Part shown: positions 44,482 to 54,018 of the stretch, piece by piece
How the letters are laid out: the number at the start of each line of letters is the position of its first letter
How positions within the stretch are numbered: position 1 is the stretch's first letter
Source: Parapedobacter sp964498395
GTDB taxonomy: Bacteria > Bacteroidota > Bacteroidia > Sphingobacteriales > Sphingobacteriaceae
Direction of reading: 5' to 3'
NCBI GenBank assembly: GCA_964498395.1
Contig: CAZCHE010000003.1
Span: 248,001 to 312,000, forward strand
Length of the DNA stretch: 64,000 nt
Position numbers and translations under genes: made by a program
Notes under the pieces: generated by a model
Told to the model about the DNA's origin: nothing
Seen by the model: the letters and a program-made list of their open reading frames with translations, nothing else
The model's database searches: none

Positions 44482-45171
44482 TTATAACGGCGTAAGGGTC
44501 ACATCCCTGACCTGCAACTGAGCCACACCTCCACTATGGAGTTGGAACGCTATGATTCCGGTTGACGGAATATCGGGATCATCTTCGATATAGTCGCAGG
44601 TTTTGACACCATTGACATAAAGTTCGTGGTGATCCCCTTTGACACGTATCACATAACTATTCCACCCATCTTCGTTCAGGACATGCTGCAATGTGCTTAG
44701 ATCCCCGGAAACCAACAGTTCCCGCCGGTGCTCGTCATAAAGGTCACCCCAATGTCCGTTGCCGATATCGGCTTGGTACCCCACGATATCATGATCGACC
44801 ACGTACGAACGGTATTGGATGCCACTATTGATGAATCCCGTTACGTGATCACCGGAAAGGCGAAACAAGCATCGAAATTCAAAATCACCATATTCATCTA
44901 TGGTCTGAAGATAGGTATTTTTCGGAATGACATTGATACCGTCGCCTGCCGTTAGCATCCCATCTACCACTGACCAATAACTTGTGTCATCGGGATCGAT
45001 CGTCTTCCAACCGGATAACGACACCCCATCAAACAAGGTAATCGTTTCGTGAAATTGCTGAAACTGAACCGTCCGTTGTGTACAGGAGCAAACGAGATTC
45101 ACCGCAGTAATCAATACCGTTAACACGCCAAAAGCACATCTGTGCCTAGCGTGTTTTGCCACAATAGACAT
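44482..45171 (-). CDS. DUF1080-family lipoprotein (3-keto-disaccharide hydrolase-like)
   Basis: I prefer ATG 45171 (229 residues), which gives a normal lipoprotein signal ending LVCSC; a start at 45219 is possible. The rest is one concanavalin-like beta-sandwich with the DUF1080 pattern: TLFDGVSLSGWKTID, WSVVDGMLTAGDG, YGDFEFRCLFRLS, NSGIQYRSYV, ADIGNGHWGDLYDE, WNSYVIRVKGDHHELYVNG and GIIAFQLHSGG. Members of this family have been linked to hydrolysis of 3-keto-glycosides, products of sugar C3 oxidation. Next to the dehydrogenase-like gene, this suggests an oxidise-then-hydrolyse route acting on a glycoside in the periplasm or at the surface. That link is inference. Confidence 0.82.
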   Translation of the reverse strand: MSIVAKHARHRCAFGVLTVLITAVNLVCSCTQRTVQFQQFHETITLFDGVSLSGWKTIDPDDTSYWSVVDGMLTAGDGINVIPKNTYLQTIDEYGDFEFRCLFRLSGDHVTGFINSGIQYRSYVVDHDIVGYQADIGNGHWGDLYDEHRRELLVSGDLSTLQHVLNEDGWNSYVIRVKGDHHELYVNGVKTCDYIEDDPDIPSTGIIAFQLHSGGVAQLQVRDVTLTPL

Positions 45172-45327
45172 TTTCAAGCAATTAATTATCAGGTTTTTGA
45201 ACATATTGGTTAACGCCATCCGTATGTCTCATACCCAATGGTGGCATCAAGTCATAACAAAGCTAACGCGATTCAGAAAAGCAAACTAATCATTTTATAT
45301 CCTGTTCCCCCTGTTTTTTATCATCGA

Positions 45328-46335
45328 TCACGGTTGATGACACATCATTGCTTCGATGATATCAGCAATTTGCTGGAAGGGATACTTATGAACAAGGAAG
45401 TAATGTTCACTATTTTTCTCGGTTGTCCAAGCGTTTGAACCATCTTCATGGACAATGAACGTTCCAGGTCCATTGACATCGAAATAATCCTCGGGGTTTC
45501 TGATCGCAGCCAGCACAGCTGTTTGATCCCACGATTGCCTATTGGCCTCCCCTTCTTCGGTGTACGTGCGCAGGTTATATGCATACCCTTGAACTACCGG
45601 GTTATCCTCCATCTCCAATTGGGCCACCTTTCCTCCGGTAAAGATCTCATTCCCGATTTCAAACCCACTAAACAGAATGGGTTTGGGCCATTTGGCAAAT
45701 ACATTGACCGACGCGGCAGCATGTTGGTTGACATTAAACTCATTTCCATCAGGAAAACCACCCGCCATGGAGACCAATTGGCTTACTTTTGCGTTGACAA
45801 GGTCAACCCCATTCAATTCGGAATATTCATCCGCTTCCGAATCGAGCAAATCGCTGATATTCGACAGGAATCCAACGGTAACGATGGTGACGCTATGGTC
45901 TGGCTGAGCAGCCAATACCTTTCGGTAGACACTCACTGCGCGTGGGTATTCCTTATTTCTTAACTCGGGCGCAAATGCATTAACGATGGTATCGTTCCAA
46001 TTATTCGGTGCCGTAAAAGCCGGTGCTTCGGCTGACGGTATGCCCACAGGCAACTCCGCTCTGCCGAAAAACCGGTTATACACTTCAATGGTAGGAGCGA
46101 TCATCGGATGCCCATCACTAGCAAGTGTTGCCAATAGCTCGCACTCGCCGCTATCAGCTAGTGCGTGCAGCACGGCAATGGCCCCGACATCGTCATAGTC
46201 AGGGCCCATGTCGGTGTCAAAGATGATTCTTGGGATGTCATGGGAAGCATGAGTGATACCCCGTTCTTTACATCCCCATGCGAGCAAAATCCCGCATAGA
46301 AGAATCGTCAAATTTCTTAGCTTGAAAAACATCAC
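45328..46335 (-). CDS. Nucleoside hydrolase, lipoprotein type
   Basis: This 335-residue protein has a lipoprotein signal (LLAWGC, Cys22) and the IUNH-family calcium/catalytic motif DTDMGPDYDD at residues 40-49. Further family segments are LATLASDGHP, VTIVTVGFLSNISDLL and SMAGGFPDGNEFNVNQHAA. Nucleoside hydrolases split the N-glycosidic bond of ribonucleosides to give ribose and the free base. Export makes it able to act on nucleosides outside the inner membrane, producing ribose for the transporter and ribokinase encoded upstream. Base specificity cannot be read from the sequence. It lies 79 bp downstream of susD in the operon. Confidence 0.92.
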   Translation of the reverse strand: MMFFKLRNLTILLCGILLAWGCKERGITHASHDIPRIIFDTDMGPDYDDVGAIAVLHALADSGECELLATLASDGHPMIAPTIEVYNRFFGRAELPVGIPSAEAPAFTAPNNWNDTIVNAFAPELRNKEYPRAVSVYRKVLAAQPDHSVTIVTVGFLSNISDLLDSEADEYSELNGVDLVNAKVSQLVSMAGGFPDGNEFNVNQHAAASVNVFAKWPKPILFSGFEIGNEIFTGGKVAQLEMEDNPVVQGYAYNLRTYTEEGEANRQSWDQTAVLAAIRNPEDYFDVNGPGTFIVHEDGSNAWTTEKNSEHYFLVHKYPFQQIADIIEAMMCHQP

Positions 46336-46414
46336 GCTAATTTACAACATTACGGGCATTAATACCATCACATCGTTTTATAATCGACATCAAACTAACG
46401 CCAAGTCTTGTAGC

Positions 46415-48001
46415 CTAAAATCCCGGATTTTGTGTCAAGCTACGATTTAAATTCAGCTCCCGAAATGGAATCGGCCATAAATCATGTTTACTCGGATCAT
46501 ATTCTTTTACATAACCAGCCAGTTCAACGGTCACGTAGTTCCCGGGATTCGTCGGATTTTCATACGTCATCCCCTTTACCGTTCCAGCGATCGCCTGCTC
46601 GCCAATCCCCCATCTCCTGATGTCAAACAGCCGATGACCTTCCATGGCCAACTCCACCATCCTTTCCCTTCTAACCACTTGTCTTAATTCGGCTTGATCT
46701 GTTGTAGTCACACTAGGCATCCCCACGTCCGCTCTGCCTCTCAGTTCATTCAATGCATCAAGCACGGATTCGTCGATTTGGCCGAGTTCGATACTGGCCT
46801 CCGCATAGGTCAACAACACCTCTGCGTATCGCAGATAAACCAAATTAACACCACAGTTCCAGGGGTTGTCATAATCGTCCTCACTCACATATTTTTTGAA
46901 ATACCAACCAGTGGGCGTTACGTTTTCTGCGGAAATAGAAATATCATCGCCTGTTCCACTTCCCGGTAGGGTATTCAGTACCCTCCCATTCGGTAAAACA
47001 TCGCCATTCAAATATAAGGTATGATATAACCGTGGGTCTCGATCTTCATAGGGGTTTGCCACATTGAATCCGCTGGCCGGATGGTCAATAGGCAATCCCG
47101 TAGACTTCACCAAGTAAGCATCTACCAGCGCCTTTGTGGGCACCACCTGACACTGCTGGGTATACAAACTGTTTGCGGTAAAAAAAGCAAATATGGAATG
47201 CGCGTCGATATCCTTGGCCTGCTGTCGAGCGAAGATAATTTCCGAGGAATTTTCTCCGGCATAATCAAATAGTGCGGCATAAGAACCGTTGATTTGGTGT
47301 ACACCGAGCTCCATAACTGATTGAGCGGCAGATCGGGCCTCTTCATATCGGTTTGCATAAAGCATTGCCCTTGCTTTCAAGCCTAGTGCCGCTCCTTTCG
47401 TTACCCTTCCTTTATCTTGTTGCGCGGTGGGTAAATCGGCCGCAGCCGCGGTTAGCTCCTCGGCAACAAAATTCCAAACATCGTCCTTCGGTGTTCTCGT
47501 CAACGATTTCGCTTCTTCTACATCTATGCTGTTTGCCACCAAGGGCACATCACCATAGAGCATAACCAGGTTGATATAGGAAAAGGCACGCAACGTTCTC
47601 GCTTCCGCTTTTAACCTATTGCTCAGGTTTCCATCTATCTCTTCTACATTGTCTACATTTTCTAGAAAATCATTCGATGCTCGAATGATGCTATAATAGT
47701 AACTCCATTCACTCGCTATCACATTATTGCTGGCATTAAACGTATGCTTTTCCACTTCCGATTCGGCGCGCCACTGCAAAATGAAATGTGCGATATCCGA
47801 AAATGCATCCATGGATGTGTACCGCCATTGATTTCCCAAGATTGAATAAATGCCATTGGAAGCGAAAATTGCATCTTCCTCTGTTTTCCAAAACAGGTCG
47901 CTCGCCAGCCGATCTTGCGGAAGCGTGTTCAACAAATCTTTGCTACACGACATCGTCGCCAGCATCAGAAAACAGATAAAATAGGTTTTATACGTTTTCA
48001 T
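46415..48001 (-). CDS. RagB/SusD-family outer membrane nutrient-binding lipoprotein
   Basis: This 528-residue protein has a lipoprotein signal (MSCSKDLL, Cys19) and the SusD layout: the N-terminal LLNTLPQDRLASDLFW, TPR-like helices with RLKAEARTLRAFSYINLVMLYGDVPLV, and the C-terminal VNLVYLRYAEVLLTYAEA, ELRGRADV, RRERMVELAMEGHRLFDIRRWG and the closing WPIPFRELNLN. SusD proteins sit on the cell surface as lids of the SusC channel and capture the substrate. The gene starts 11 bp after susC, the normal order. By operon context the ligand should be a ribose-containing molecule, but binding residues cannot be assigned. Confidence 0.96.
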   Translation of the reverse strand: MKTYKTYFICFLMLATMSCSKDLLNTLPQDRLASDLFWKTEEDAIFASNGIYSILGNQWRYTSMDAFSDIAHFILQWRAESEVEKHTFNASNNVIASEWSYYYSIIRASNDFLENVDNVEEIDGNLSNRLKAEARTLRAFSYINLVMLYGDVPLVANSIDVEEAKSLTRTPKDDVWNFVAEELTAAAADLPTAQQDKGRVTKGAALGLKARAMLYANRYEEARSAAQSVMELGVHQINGSYAALFDYAGENSSEIIFARQQAKDIDAHSIFAFFTANSLYTQQCQVVPTKALVDAYLVKSTGLPIDHPASGFNVANPYEDRDPRLYHTLYLNGDVLPNGRVLNTLPGSGTGDDISISAENVTPTGWYFKKYVSEDDYDNPWNCGVNLVYLRYAEVLLTYAEASIELGQIDESVLDALNELRGRADVGMPSVTTTDQAELRQVVRRERMVELAMEGHRLFDIRRWGIGEQAIAGTVKGMTYENPTNPGNYVTVELAGYVKEYDPSKHDLWPIPFRELNLNRSLTQNPGF

Positions 48002-48012
48002 TATTCCTAGTT

Positions 48013-51000
48013 TTAAAAATTAATACTAATTCCTAACGTCGTTACAGAAGTTTGCGGGAAGCTTGACTCCTGCGCCCTACCTTCCATTTCCGGGTCGATG
48101 TTATACTTATTCAAATCGGAAAAAGTCAGCAAATTCGTTGACGTAACATACACGTTGAATCCCCGGGCATTTATCTTTTCGCAAATGCGTTGGGGTATAT
48201 TATACGATAGCCTTACATTCTTCAACCGCAAATACTGGCCATTGACCATCCAGAAATCCGAAATCTGCGCATTCTTCATGGTATATTTTGTAGGCCGTGG
48301 GTAGCTCGCACCGGTATTCGTCGGCGTCCAGTAATCAGAGTAGATCTCATGGGTAAATCCGCCCCATATGCCATGTTCCATAATGGCACCAGTCATGATT
48401 TTATCAGATCCCGATACCCCTTGCCAGAAGAGGTCGAGCCGCAAGTTTTTCCAGGAAGCTGACATATTCGATGAAAATGTCCAGTCGGGCATCTCATTTC
48501 CAAATACCACAAAATCATCTGGCGTTAACTGACCGTCGTTGTTTTGATCTACATATTTTATGTCGCCAGGACCGACGGAACCATCCCATTTGGCATAGTT
48601 AGCGACTTCTTCTTCCGTCTGGAAAAAACCGGCTGTTTGAAACCCGTAAAAGGAATTGATGGGCAAGCCCTCAGCGGTAATCGTCCGGTAATCGCTATTT
48701 CCAAAGGCAGAAATATGTGGCCCTGTTCCAGCTAAGTCTACCACCTTGTTTTTATTGTAATTCACATTGAAGCCCAGATCGAGCGTCACATTGCCAACAT
48801 CCTTACGGCCTTGCAAGGCAAACTCCACCCCCCTGTTCTCCACAATCCCGGCGTTTTGATTGGTGGGTTCCAAGCCCACGACCGAAGGGATCGGCACGAC
48901 GAGCAAGATATCTCGCGTTGTTTTCTTATAATAGTCGAACGAGAAATTCAACACGTTATTAAATAAGTACCCATCGACCCCAAAGTTTAGCTGTTCGGTA
49001 GTTTCCCAGGAGATGTTTTGGTTCGCCAAATTGGTTTGCCGGTAACCCGGTGCAAGCGTCTCGTTGAAAATATAATTCCGCTGGTTATAGGTGGGCATGA
49101 ATGAGTAGAGGCCAACCTGCTGACTTCCTACCTCACCCCAAGACCCCCTTATTTTCAATTCATTGAAAGTTCCTTTCAAAGCATCCCAAAACGGCTCGCT
49201 TGACACACGCCAACCCATCGAAAATGACGGGAAAAAACCGTAGCGATTCCCTTCGGCAAACCTGGAAGAACCATCATACCGCGCATTTGCCTCAAATAAA
49301 TATTTGGAGTCGTAATCGTAGTTAACCCGTGTGAAATAAGACCGTAAGCCCCATTCCGAATTTCCCCCACTTGCGGATTGGGTGGCATCATTAGCACCCA
49401 TCGACAACGCCTGCAATTGGTTGTTATAGAAATTCTGGCGATAACCCTGCCCCCAATCGTCAATATAATGAATCTCCGAATACCCCAGTATCCCACTCAA
49501 TGTATGCTGACCAAAGCTATTGTTATACGTCAGCTGGAAGTCCAGCATATCTTCTTTGGATTTGTTCCGCACATCGGTCATTCGGTTTATCGCATTGAAT
49601 GTGCGCCTTTCCGGATAATATTTATCAGTAAAATCAAACTTATTGTTAAACGACGTCCTGGCTTCCAAATCATGCTGCGTTGAATACTGGGCAGTGAAAT
49701 ACAAGCCATCGATGATATTATAACTTGCTTTGAAAATCCCGAGCATATACGTCCTCTTCGAATTAGATACTCCCCACTCTTTTGCATTAATGAGCGGGCT
49801 GTAACTGTCTACCGACAGGCCATAAGATCCATCGCTGTAGACCGGCACGCCCCATTGGCTATTCTGCCACATACGGTTATAAGATTCCCATTCATTATAG
49901 GGAGCCGTGCGGTCCGTGAACCGGACATTGACATTCGTACTCAACGTTAATCTTTTGGCCAACTTGAAATCGTTTTTTGCCCTGATTTCGGAGATATCAA
50001 AGCCATAATTAGGAAGAATACCGTCTTCACTAAGGTATCTGAACGAAATTCTGTTCGTGATTTTTTCCTTATCGCCGCCACTTAGGGTAAAGGTATGGCT
50101 GTGCTGCGGAGCTATCTGAAACATTTCGTTGTGCCAAATATTGGGCTCGGGGTACCGTTCCGGATCGTTTGCATGGTTCGTCGGCCACATGCTGATTTCC
50201 TCCGCCGTATAAAATTCGTTTCCGTAAGTATTCAAATAAGCCGCATTCTGGTGTTCCATATAGGTCACCGCATCCATGTGTTTCGGGATATTATTTGACC
50301 GCGCTAAGCCAAAATAACCATCGTAAGTAATCGACAATTTACCATCAGCCGGAGCTTTGGTGGTCACCAAAACCACCCCTGCTGACGCACGCGATCCATA
50401 AATGGCCGTAGAAGCAGCGTCCTTCAGGACGGACACCGATTCAATATCGGCCGGATTGACCCGGGCCAGGCTGCCCGGCACACCGTCGATCAATACCAAT
50501 GGGTTATTGTCATTCAACGAAGTCACTCCCCTGATCCTCGTGGTGAGGTTCTCGCTACCGGGTGCCCCACCCCGATCGATAATGGTCAACCCCGGCAATT
50601 TTCCTTGCAGCGCCTGGGTCACATTGGTCGAATTTCTAGAAGAAATCTCGTCAGCACTAATGCTGCTCACCGCATTCGTAATGCTGACCTTCTTTTGAAC
50701 ACCGTAACCAATCGCGACGACTTCCTCAATCCCGATGGCATCGTCTTCCATCGCCACCAAGATCGTCCTTTCGTCTCCTACCGTCACTTCTTGTCTTTTC
50801 ATGCCCACGAAAGAAAACTCCAGGATGGTATTTTTAGAAACGCTAAGAATGGTGAACGCTCCATTGCTATCGGTTCTGCCTACAATTGCCCCTCCTTTGA
50901 CCGCGATCGTTACTCCCTCCAAGGGATTGCCTTGTTGGTCGGTTACCCGACCGTCAACCTGCTCTTGCGTACGCCCACTCGCTGTGCCAAACCAAATCGC

Positions 51001-51189
51001 TTTTGCAACCGTACTTTCGGTCATCGATTTTCGCAACACCATTTCATTAGCAGTTGCCTTATCGGCACAAAACATATTGATTGACAATATATTAACCGCA
51101 ATAAACCCTTTTATAACCACTGATTTAGTAAACACAACGGGTCTGTTCCGCCAAGCAAGCGGATACAGCCGAAAAAAATGATGTACCAT
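48013..51189 (-). CDS. SusC/RagA-family TonB-linked outer membrane transporter
   Basis: This 1058-residue protein has a long N-terminal leader with a hydrophobic segment near residues 25-42. There is a carboxypeptidase-regulatory-like domain (about 78-155, VDGRVTDQQGNPLEGVTI). A TonB-box-like stretch precedes the plug domain (about 160-280), with QALQGKLPGLTI, TRIRGVTSLNDNNPLVLIDGVPG and the SusC signature ASTAIYGSRASAGVVLVTTK. A large beta barrel ends in the aromatic TTLGISINF. No STN domain is seen, so it is not anti-sigma coupled. With SusD it should import an oligomeric or nucleoside-type substrate using TonB energy. Genes before and after act on ribose compounds. Confidence 0.96.
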   Translation of the reverse strand: MVHHFFRLYPLAWRNRPVVFTKSVVIKGFIAVNILSINMFCADKATANEMVLRKSMTESTVAKAIWFGTASGRTQEQVDGRVTDQQGNPLEGVTIAVKGGAIVGRTDSNGAFTILSVSKNTILEFSFVGMKRQEVTVGDERTILVAMEDDAIGIEEVVAIGYGVQKKVSITNAVSSISADEISSRNSTNVTQALQGKLPGLTIIDRGGAPGSENLTTRIRGVTSLNDNNPLVLIDGVPGSLARVNPADIESVSVLKDAASTAIYGSRASAGVVLVTTKAPADGKLSITYDGYFGLARSNNIPKHMDAVTYMEHQNAAYLNTYGNEFYTAEEISMWPTNHANDPERYPEPNIWHNEMFQIAPQHSHTFTLSGGDKEKITNRISFRYLSEDGILPNYGFDISEIRAKNDFKLAKRLTLSTNVNVRFTDRTAPYNEWESYNRMWQNSQWGVPVYSDGSYGLSVDSYSPLINAKEWGVSNSKRTYMLGIFKASYNIIDGLYFTAQYSTQHDLEARTSFNNKFDFTDKYYPERRTFNAINRMTDVRNKSKEDMLDFQLTYNNSFGQHTLSGILGYSEIHYIDDWGQGYRQNFYNNQLQALSMGANDATQSASGGNSEWGLRSYFTRVNYDYDSKYLFEANARYDGSSRFAEGNRYGFFPSFSMGWRVSSEPFWDALKGTFNELKIRGSWGEVGSQQVGLYSFMPTYNQRNYIFNETLAPGYRQTNLANQNISWETTEQLNFGVDGYLFNNVLNFSFDYYKKTTRDILLVVPIPSVVGLEPTNQNAGIVENRGVEFALQGRKDVGNVTLDLGFNVNYNKNKVVDLAGTGPHISAFGNSDYRTITAEGLPINSFYGFQTAGFFQTEEEVANYAKWDGSVGPGDIKYVDQNNDGQLTPDDFVVFGNEMPDWTFSSNMSASWKNLRLDLFWQGVSGSDKIMTGAIMEHGIWGGFTHEIYSDYWTPTNTGASYPRPTKYTMKNAQISDFWMVNGQYLRLKNVRLSYNIPQRICEKINARGFNVYVTSTNLLTFSDLNKYNIDPEMEGRAQESSFPQTSVTTLGISINF

Positions 51190-51253
51190 TTTCTTTAGAA
51201 TAAAATGTTGTTAAATTGATTAGCTACCAATCAGGCGCCAGCCTTAGAAAAGG

Positions 51254-52819
51254 CTACTTTTTCGAATGTGCGTGAATCCCTTGTAACGGGGCATCCGAAT
51301 AAACCACGTAATCATGTGCCCTAATCTGGTAACCATTTCTCGGATTCGTTACAACTACCTTAGCGGTATGCTTCCCTTTGGGAAGTTGATAGGCCCAAAA
51401 AATCTCATGCTTCCGCTTGTTATTATCGGTAGTCATGGCGAAATCTTCCACCTTCTCGTCATCGATGTAAACCTCCAGTAAAAACACATGATCGTCTGAT
51501 ACGCCCTGTTGTTTGTGTGCGCCACCTCTTAACACCACACCTGTTCCCTCAAATTCCAAGGTTAATTCACCATCTATATGTTTATTGACGGGTACTTTAT
51601 CCACCGGGTATAACCCCTCGAAGCTTTTTTCGAAACGTACGGTTTCGGGCACTTGAACGGCGATGGTCACTTCGTTTTCACTGACTTCCCCGCCATTGCG
51701 CTTGATCATTTCCAACGCATGGCGATAGCCGATATCATACACCTTATTGAGCGACATTTCCGTGTATTGAAAATTCATATCCTCCACTTCGTTCAGCCCC
51801 ATTTTCCAATACTCGGGTATATTACTGTAGCCTAACATGGTACCCAAGATACCCCCTGCACTGGAAGGATTGCAATCGGAGTCCTGGCCAGCCCGCGTAG
51901 AGATTTCCATCGTCTGCGTAAAATCACCATCACCATAAAGTAACCCCAAAACAATATAAGCAGCATTGATCTTTGCATCGATATTGAAAGGCGAGAACAC
52001 GCCATCAGGGCAACCCACTTCCTCAGCCCATTTTTTCTGCAATTCGTACCAGTTTTGTTTCCAATCGTCTGGGTATTGTTTATGCCATGCGATTGCATCC
52101 GCTATACATTTATAAAAATCGCTTTCTTCGGGGATCGTTTTCAGGGCCTCATTGACCACATAGTGAATATCATCCGATACGAAAGCTAACGTATACATGG
52201 CGCCCACATATATTCCCCCATACCATCCATCACCGTAATTCATAATATGGCCCACCTTATCACTGATTTCGGAAGCCGAATTGGGCATGCCCGGATTCAT
52301 TAACCCGGCAAAGTCAGACTCGATTTGGTAATCAATATCATCTGCATGCGGATTATTTAACCAGTGGCCCGACTCGGGAGGTGCAATGCCGTTCAGGATA
52401 TTATAGCGGGCTGCTTGGTTAGCGTGCCACAATGGGTAGGCTGCATGGGCAAACGCCATTGCAAAAGAATCAACAGGCGCATCAAGCCCAACGCGCTCTA
52501 ATACATCCACGAAAGTAAGATCCATGTAAATATCATCATATAATCCCGGCCATTCGACCATCGTCTTCTTGATGTATCCATCATACCAAGGGATGGTTTG
52601 ATAATCTTGGATAAAGGTTCCGTTGTAGCGAAATTCGGTAGGGCCACCAAAGGTAACGCCGATGGTTTGTCCAGCCCAGCCGCCCCTAATTTTGTCCTTC
52701 AACTCCTCCAATGACAACGTCTTAGGCGCCGCGAGTTCATGCTTATCCACATGGGCGGTACATGCGTAAATCGAAAGCACGCATATGAGTCCTGAAATAA
52801 TTCTTTTTAACTTTTTCAT
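51254..52819 (-). CDS. ADP-ribosylglycohydrolase-family lipoprotein
   Basis: This 521-residue protein has a lipoprotein signal (LSIYAC, Cys20). A helical ADP-ribosylglycohydrolase domain (about residues 38-390) begins LKDKIRGGWAGQTIGVTFGG, has metal-site aspartates in LYDDIYMDLTFVDVL and ends with the typical TRAGQDSDCNPSSAGGILG. A C-terminal beta domain of about 120 residues with KGKHTAKVVVTNPRNGY looks carbohydrate-binding. Family members cleave ADP-ribosyl or related ribosyl bonds with magnesium. An exported copy next to nucleoside hydrolase and ribokinase suggests release of ribose from extracellular ADP-ribose-like or other ribosides. It lies between the transporter gene and susC. Confidence 0.9.
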   Translation of the reverse strand: MKKLKRIISGLICVLSIYACTAHVDKHELAAPKTLSLEELKDKIRGGWAGQTIGVTFGGPTEFRYNGTFIQDYQTIPWYDGYIKKTMVEWPGLYDDIYMDLTFVDVLERVGLDAPVDSFAMAFAHAAYPLWHANQAARYNILNGIAPPESGHWLNNPHADDIDYQIESDFAGLMNPGMPNSASEISDKVGHIMNYGDGWYGGIYVGAMYTLAFVSDDIHYVVNEALKTIPEESDFYKCIADAIAWHKQYPDDWKQNWYELQKKWAEEVGCPDGVFSPFNIDAKINAAYIVLGLLYGDGDFTQTMEISTRAGQDSDCNPSSAGGILGTMLGYSNIPEYWKMGLNEVEDMNFQYTEMSLNKVYDIGYRHALEMIKRNGGEVSENEVTIAVQVPETVRFEKSFEGLYPVDKVPVNKHIDGELTLEFEGTGVVLRGGAHKQQGVSDDHVFLLEVYIDDEKVEDFAMTTDNNKRKHEIFWAYQLPKGKHTAKVVVTNPRNGYQIRAHDYVVYSDAPLQGIHAHSKK

Positions 52820-52976
52820 AATTATTGATTTAATTTGGTTCTATTCCACAAAGGTTATTGGTCGCGACAACCGATTAACGGAATCGCAATTTCTATCGAG
52901 ATGGACACGTAGTCTAAAGGATGTGCTATTCGGGGGTCTTTGCGCATCGTGCTTGGATGCTTGTCTTACCGACAAC

Positions 52977-53981
52977 CTATCCCCCTGCCGCAATCACCAA
53001 CCCCAATCCCACCACAAATAGTACAAACATGGCCGTAACCAGCAAATTCACTTGTCTGGAGCTACCTTTAAATTCTTTCCAGATCAGTACACCCCACAGT
53101 GCAGCCACCAAGGTGGCACCTTGCCCTAGTCCGTAGGAGATCGCCGGCCCTGCCTTACCTGCCGCGATAAGGTTAAACAGGTTACCCACTCCCCAAATAC
53201 CGCCACCCAATATGCCTACCAAATGGATGCCTCCCCGACCACTGAAGTATTCACGATAGGTAATGGGTGGCCCTTCAAGTGGCCTGCGCATCAAAAATGT
53301 ATTAAACACGAGGTTACTCACCACGATGCCTGAAGCGAATACCACAAAAGCCGTGTAAGGTGTCATCTTACCCGTAGCGGGTGATACGAAATTTTCCAAA
53401 TCCATGCCCGCGGCAATAAACGGGTAAAACGTAGACATCAATACCCCGGCGATAATGGATACGGCAATCCACTTGCCCACACCCTTTTTCCCTGCACTTC
53501 CCGAGTGCTTGCTATATGCTACAGCATTGAGGATGATCGCTATGGTTACCAAACCCACCCCTAGAAAAAGTAAGAAAGGATCCCCCTTGCTGTGCATCAG
53601 GTAGTTGATGAGTACACCAATGACCAAAGCTAACCCAATACCCACCGGAAAAGCTACCGCCATTCCCGCACCCGCAATGGCAGCCGTGAGCAAAATATTG
53701 GCAAGGTTGAATACCACACCACCGATGAAAGCGCTACGGATATTGGTTCCCTCCGCCTGGCTCAGATCGGTCAAGAACGACCGGCCCGATTCGCCCATGC
53801 TACCCATGGTAAACGCGCCGAGCAATGACAATAGGAAAATGCCTAATACATAATCCCAATAGAACAGTTCGAACCGCCACCGATGCTGCACAAGCTTCTG
53901 CGTATTGGCCCAAGAACCCCAGCATAGCATCGTAATGATGCAAAACAGGACGGCCAAGGCGTAATTTTCGACGATAAACAT
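52977..53981 (-). CDS. Ten-helix sugar permease of the DMT superfamily (GRP/RhaT-like)
   Basis: This 334-residue integral membrane protein has about ten hydrophobic spans. Its signature pieces include LFCIITMLCWGSWANTQKL at the start, GAGMAVAFPVGIGLALVIGVL in the middle and GGIWGVGNLFNLIAAGKAGPAISYGLGQGATLVAALWGVLIWKE near the end. This pattern is that of the glucose/ribose permease and ureide-permease-like branch of the drug/metabolite transporter superfamily. Between ribokinase (37 bp upstream) and the glycohydrolase gene, it is best read as the inner membrane importer of the freed ribose or a nucleoside. The true substrate needs testing; rhamnose or glucose transport is an alternative by homology. 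Confidence 0.88.
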   Translation of the reverse strand: MFIVENYALAVLFCIITMLCWGSWANTQKLVQHRWRFELFYWDYVLGIFLLSLLGAFTMGSMGESGRSFLTDLSQAEGTNIRSAFIGGVVFNLANILLTAAIAGAGMAVAFPVGIGLALVIGVLINYLMHSKGDPFLLFLGVGLVTIAIILNAVAYSKHSGSAGKKGVGKWIAVSIIAGVLMSTFYPFIAAGMDLENFVSPATGKMTPYTAFVVFASGIVVSNLVFNTFLMRRPLEGPPITYREYFSGRGGIHLVGILGGGIWGVGNLFNLIAAGKAGPAISYGLGQGATLVAALWGVLIWKEFKGSSRQVNLLVTAMFVLFVVGLGLVIAAGG

Positions 53982-54018
53982 AATATTGGTTTTAAAAATT
54001 GGTTACAATCAAACATGA

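Noticed and set aside
51254..52819. Toxin-antitoxin or phage-defence reading of the ADP-ribosylglycohydrolase gene
   Set aside because: It has a lipoprotein signal and lies in a SusCD/ribokinase operon, so an extracellular nutrient role is far more likely than macrodomain-type defence.
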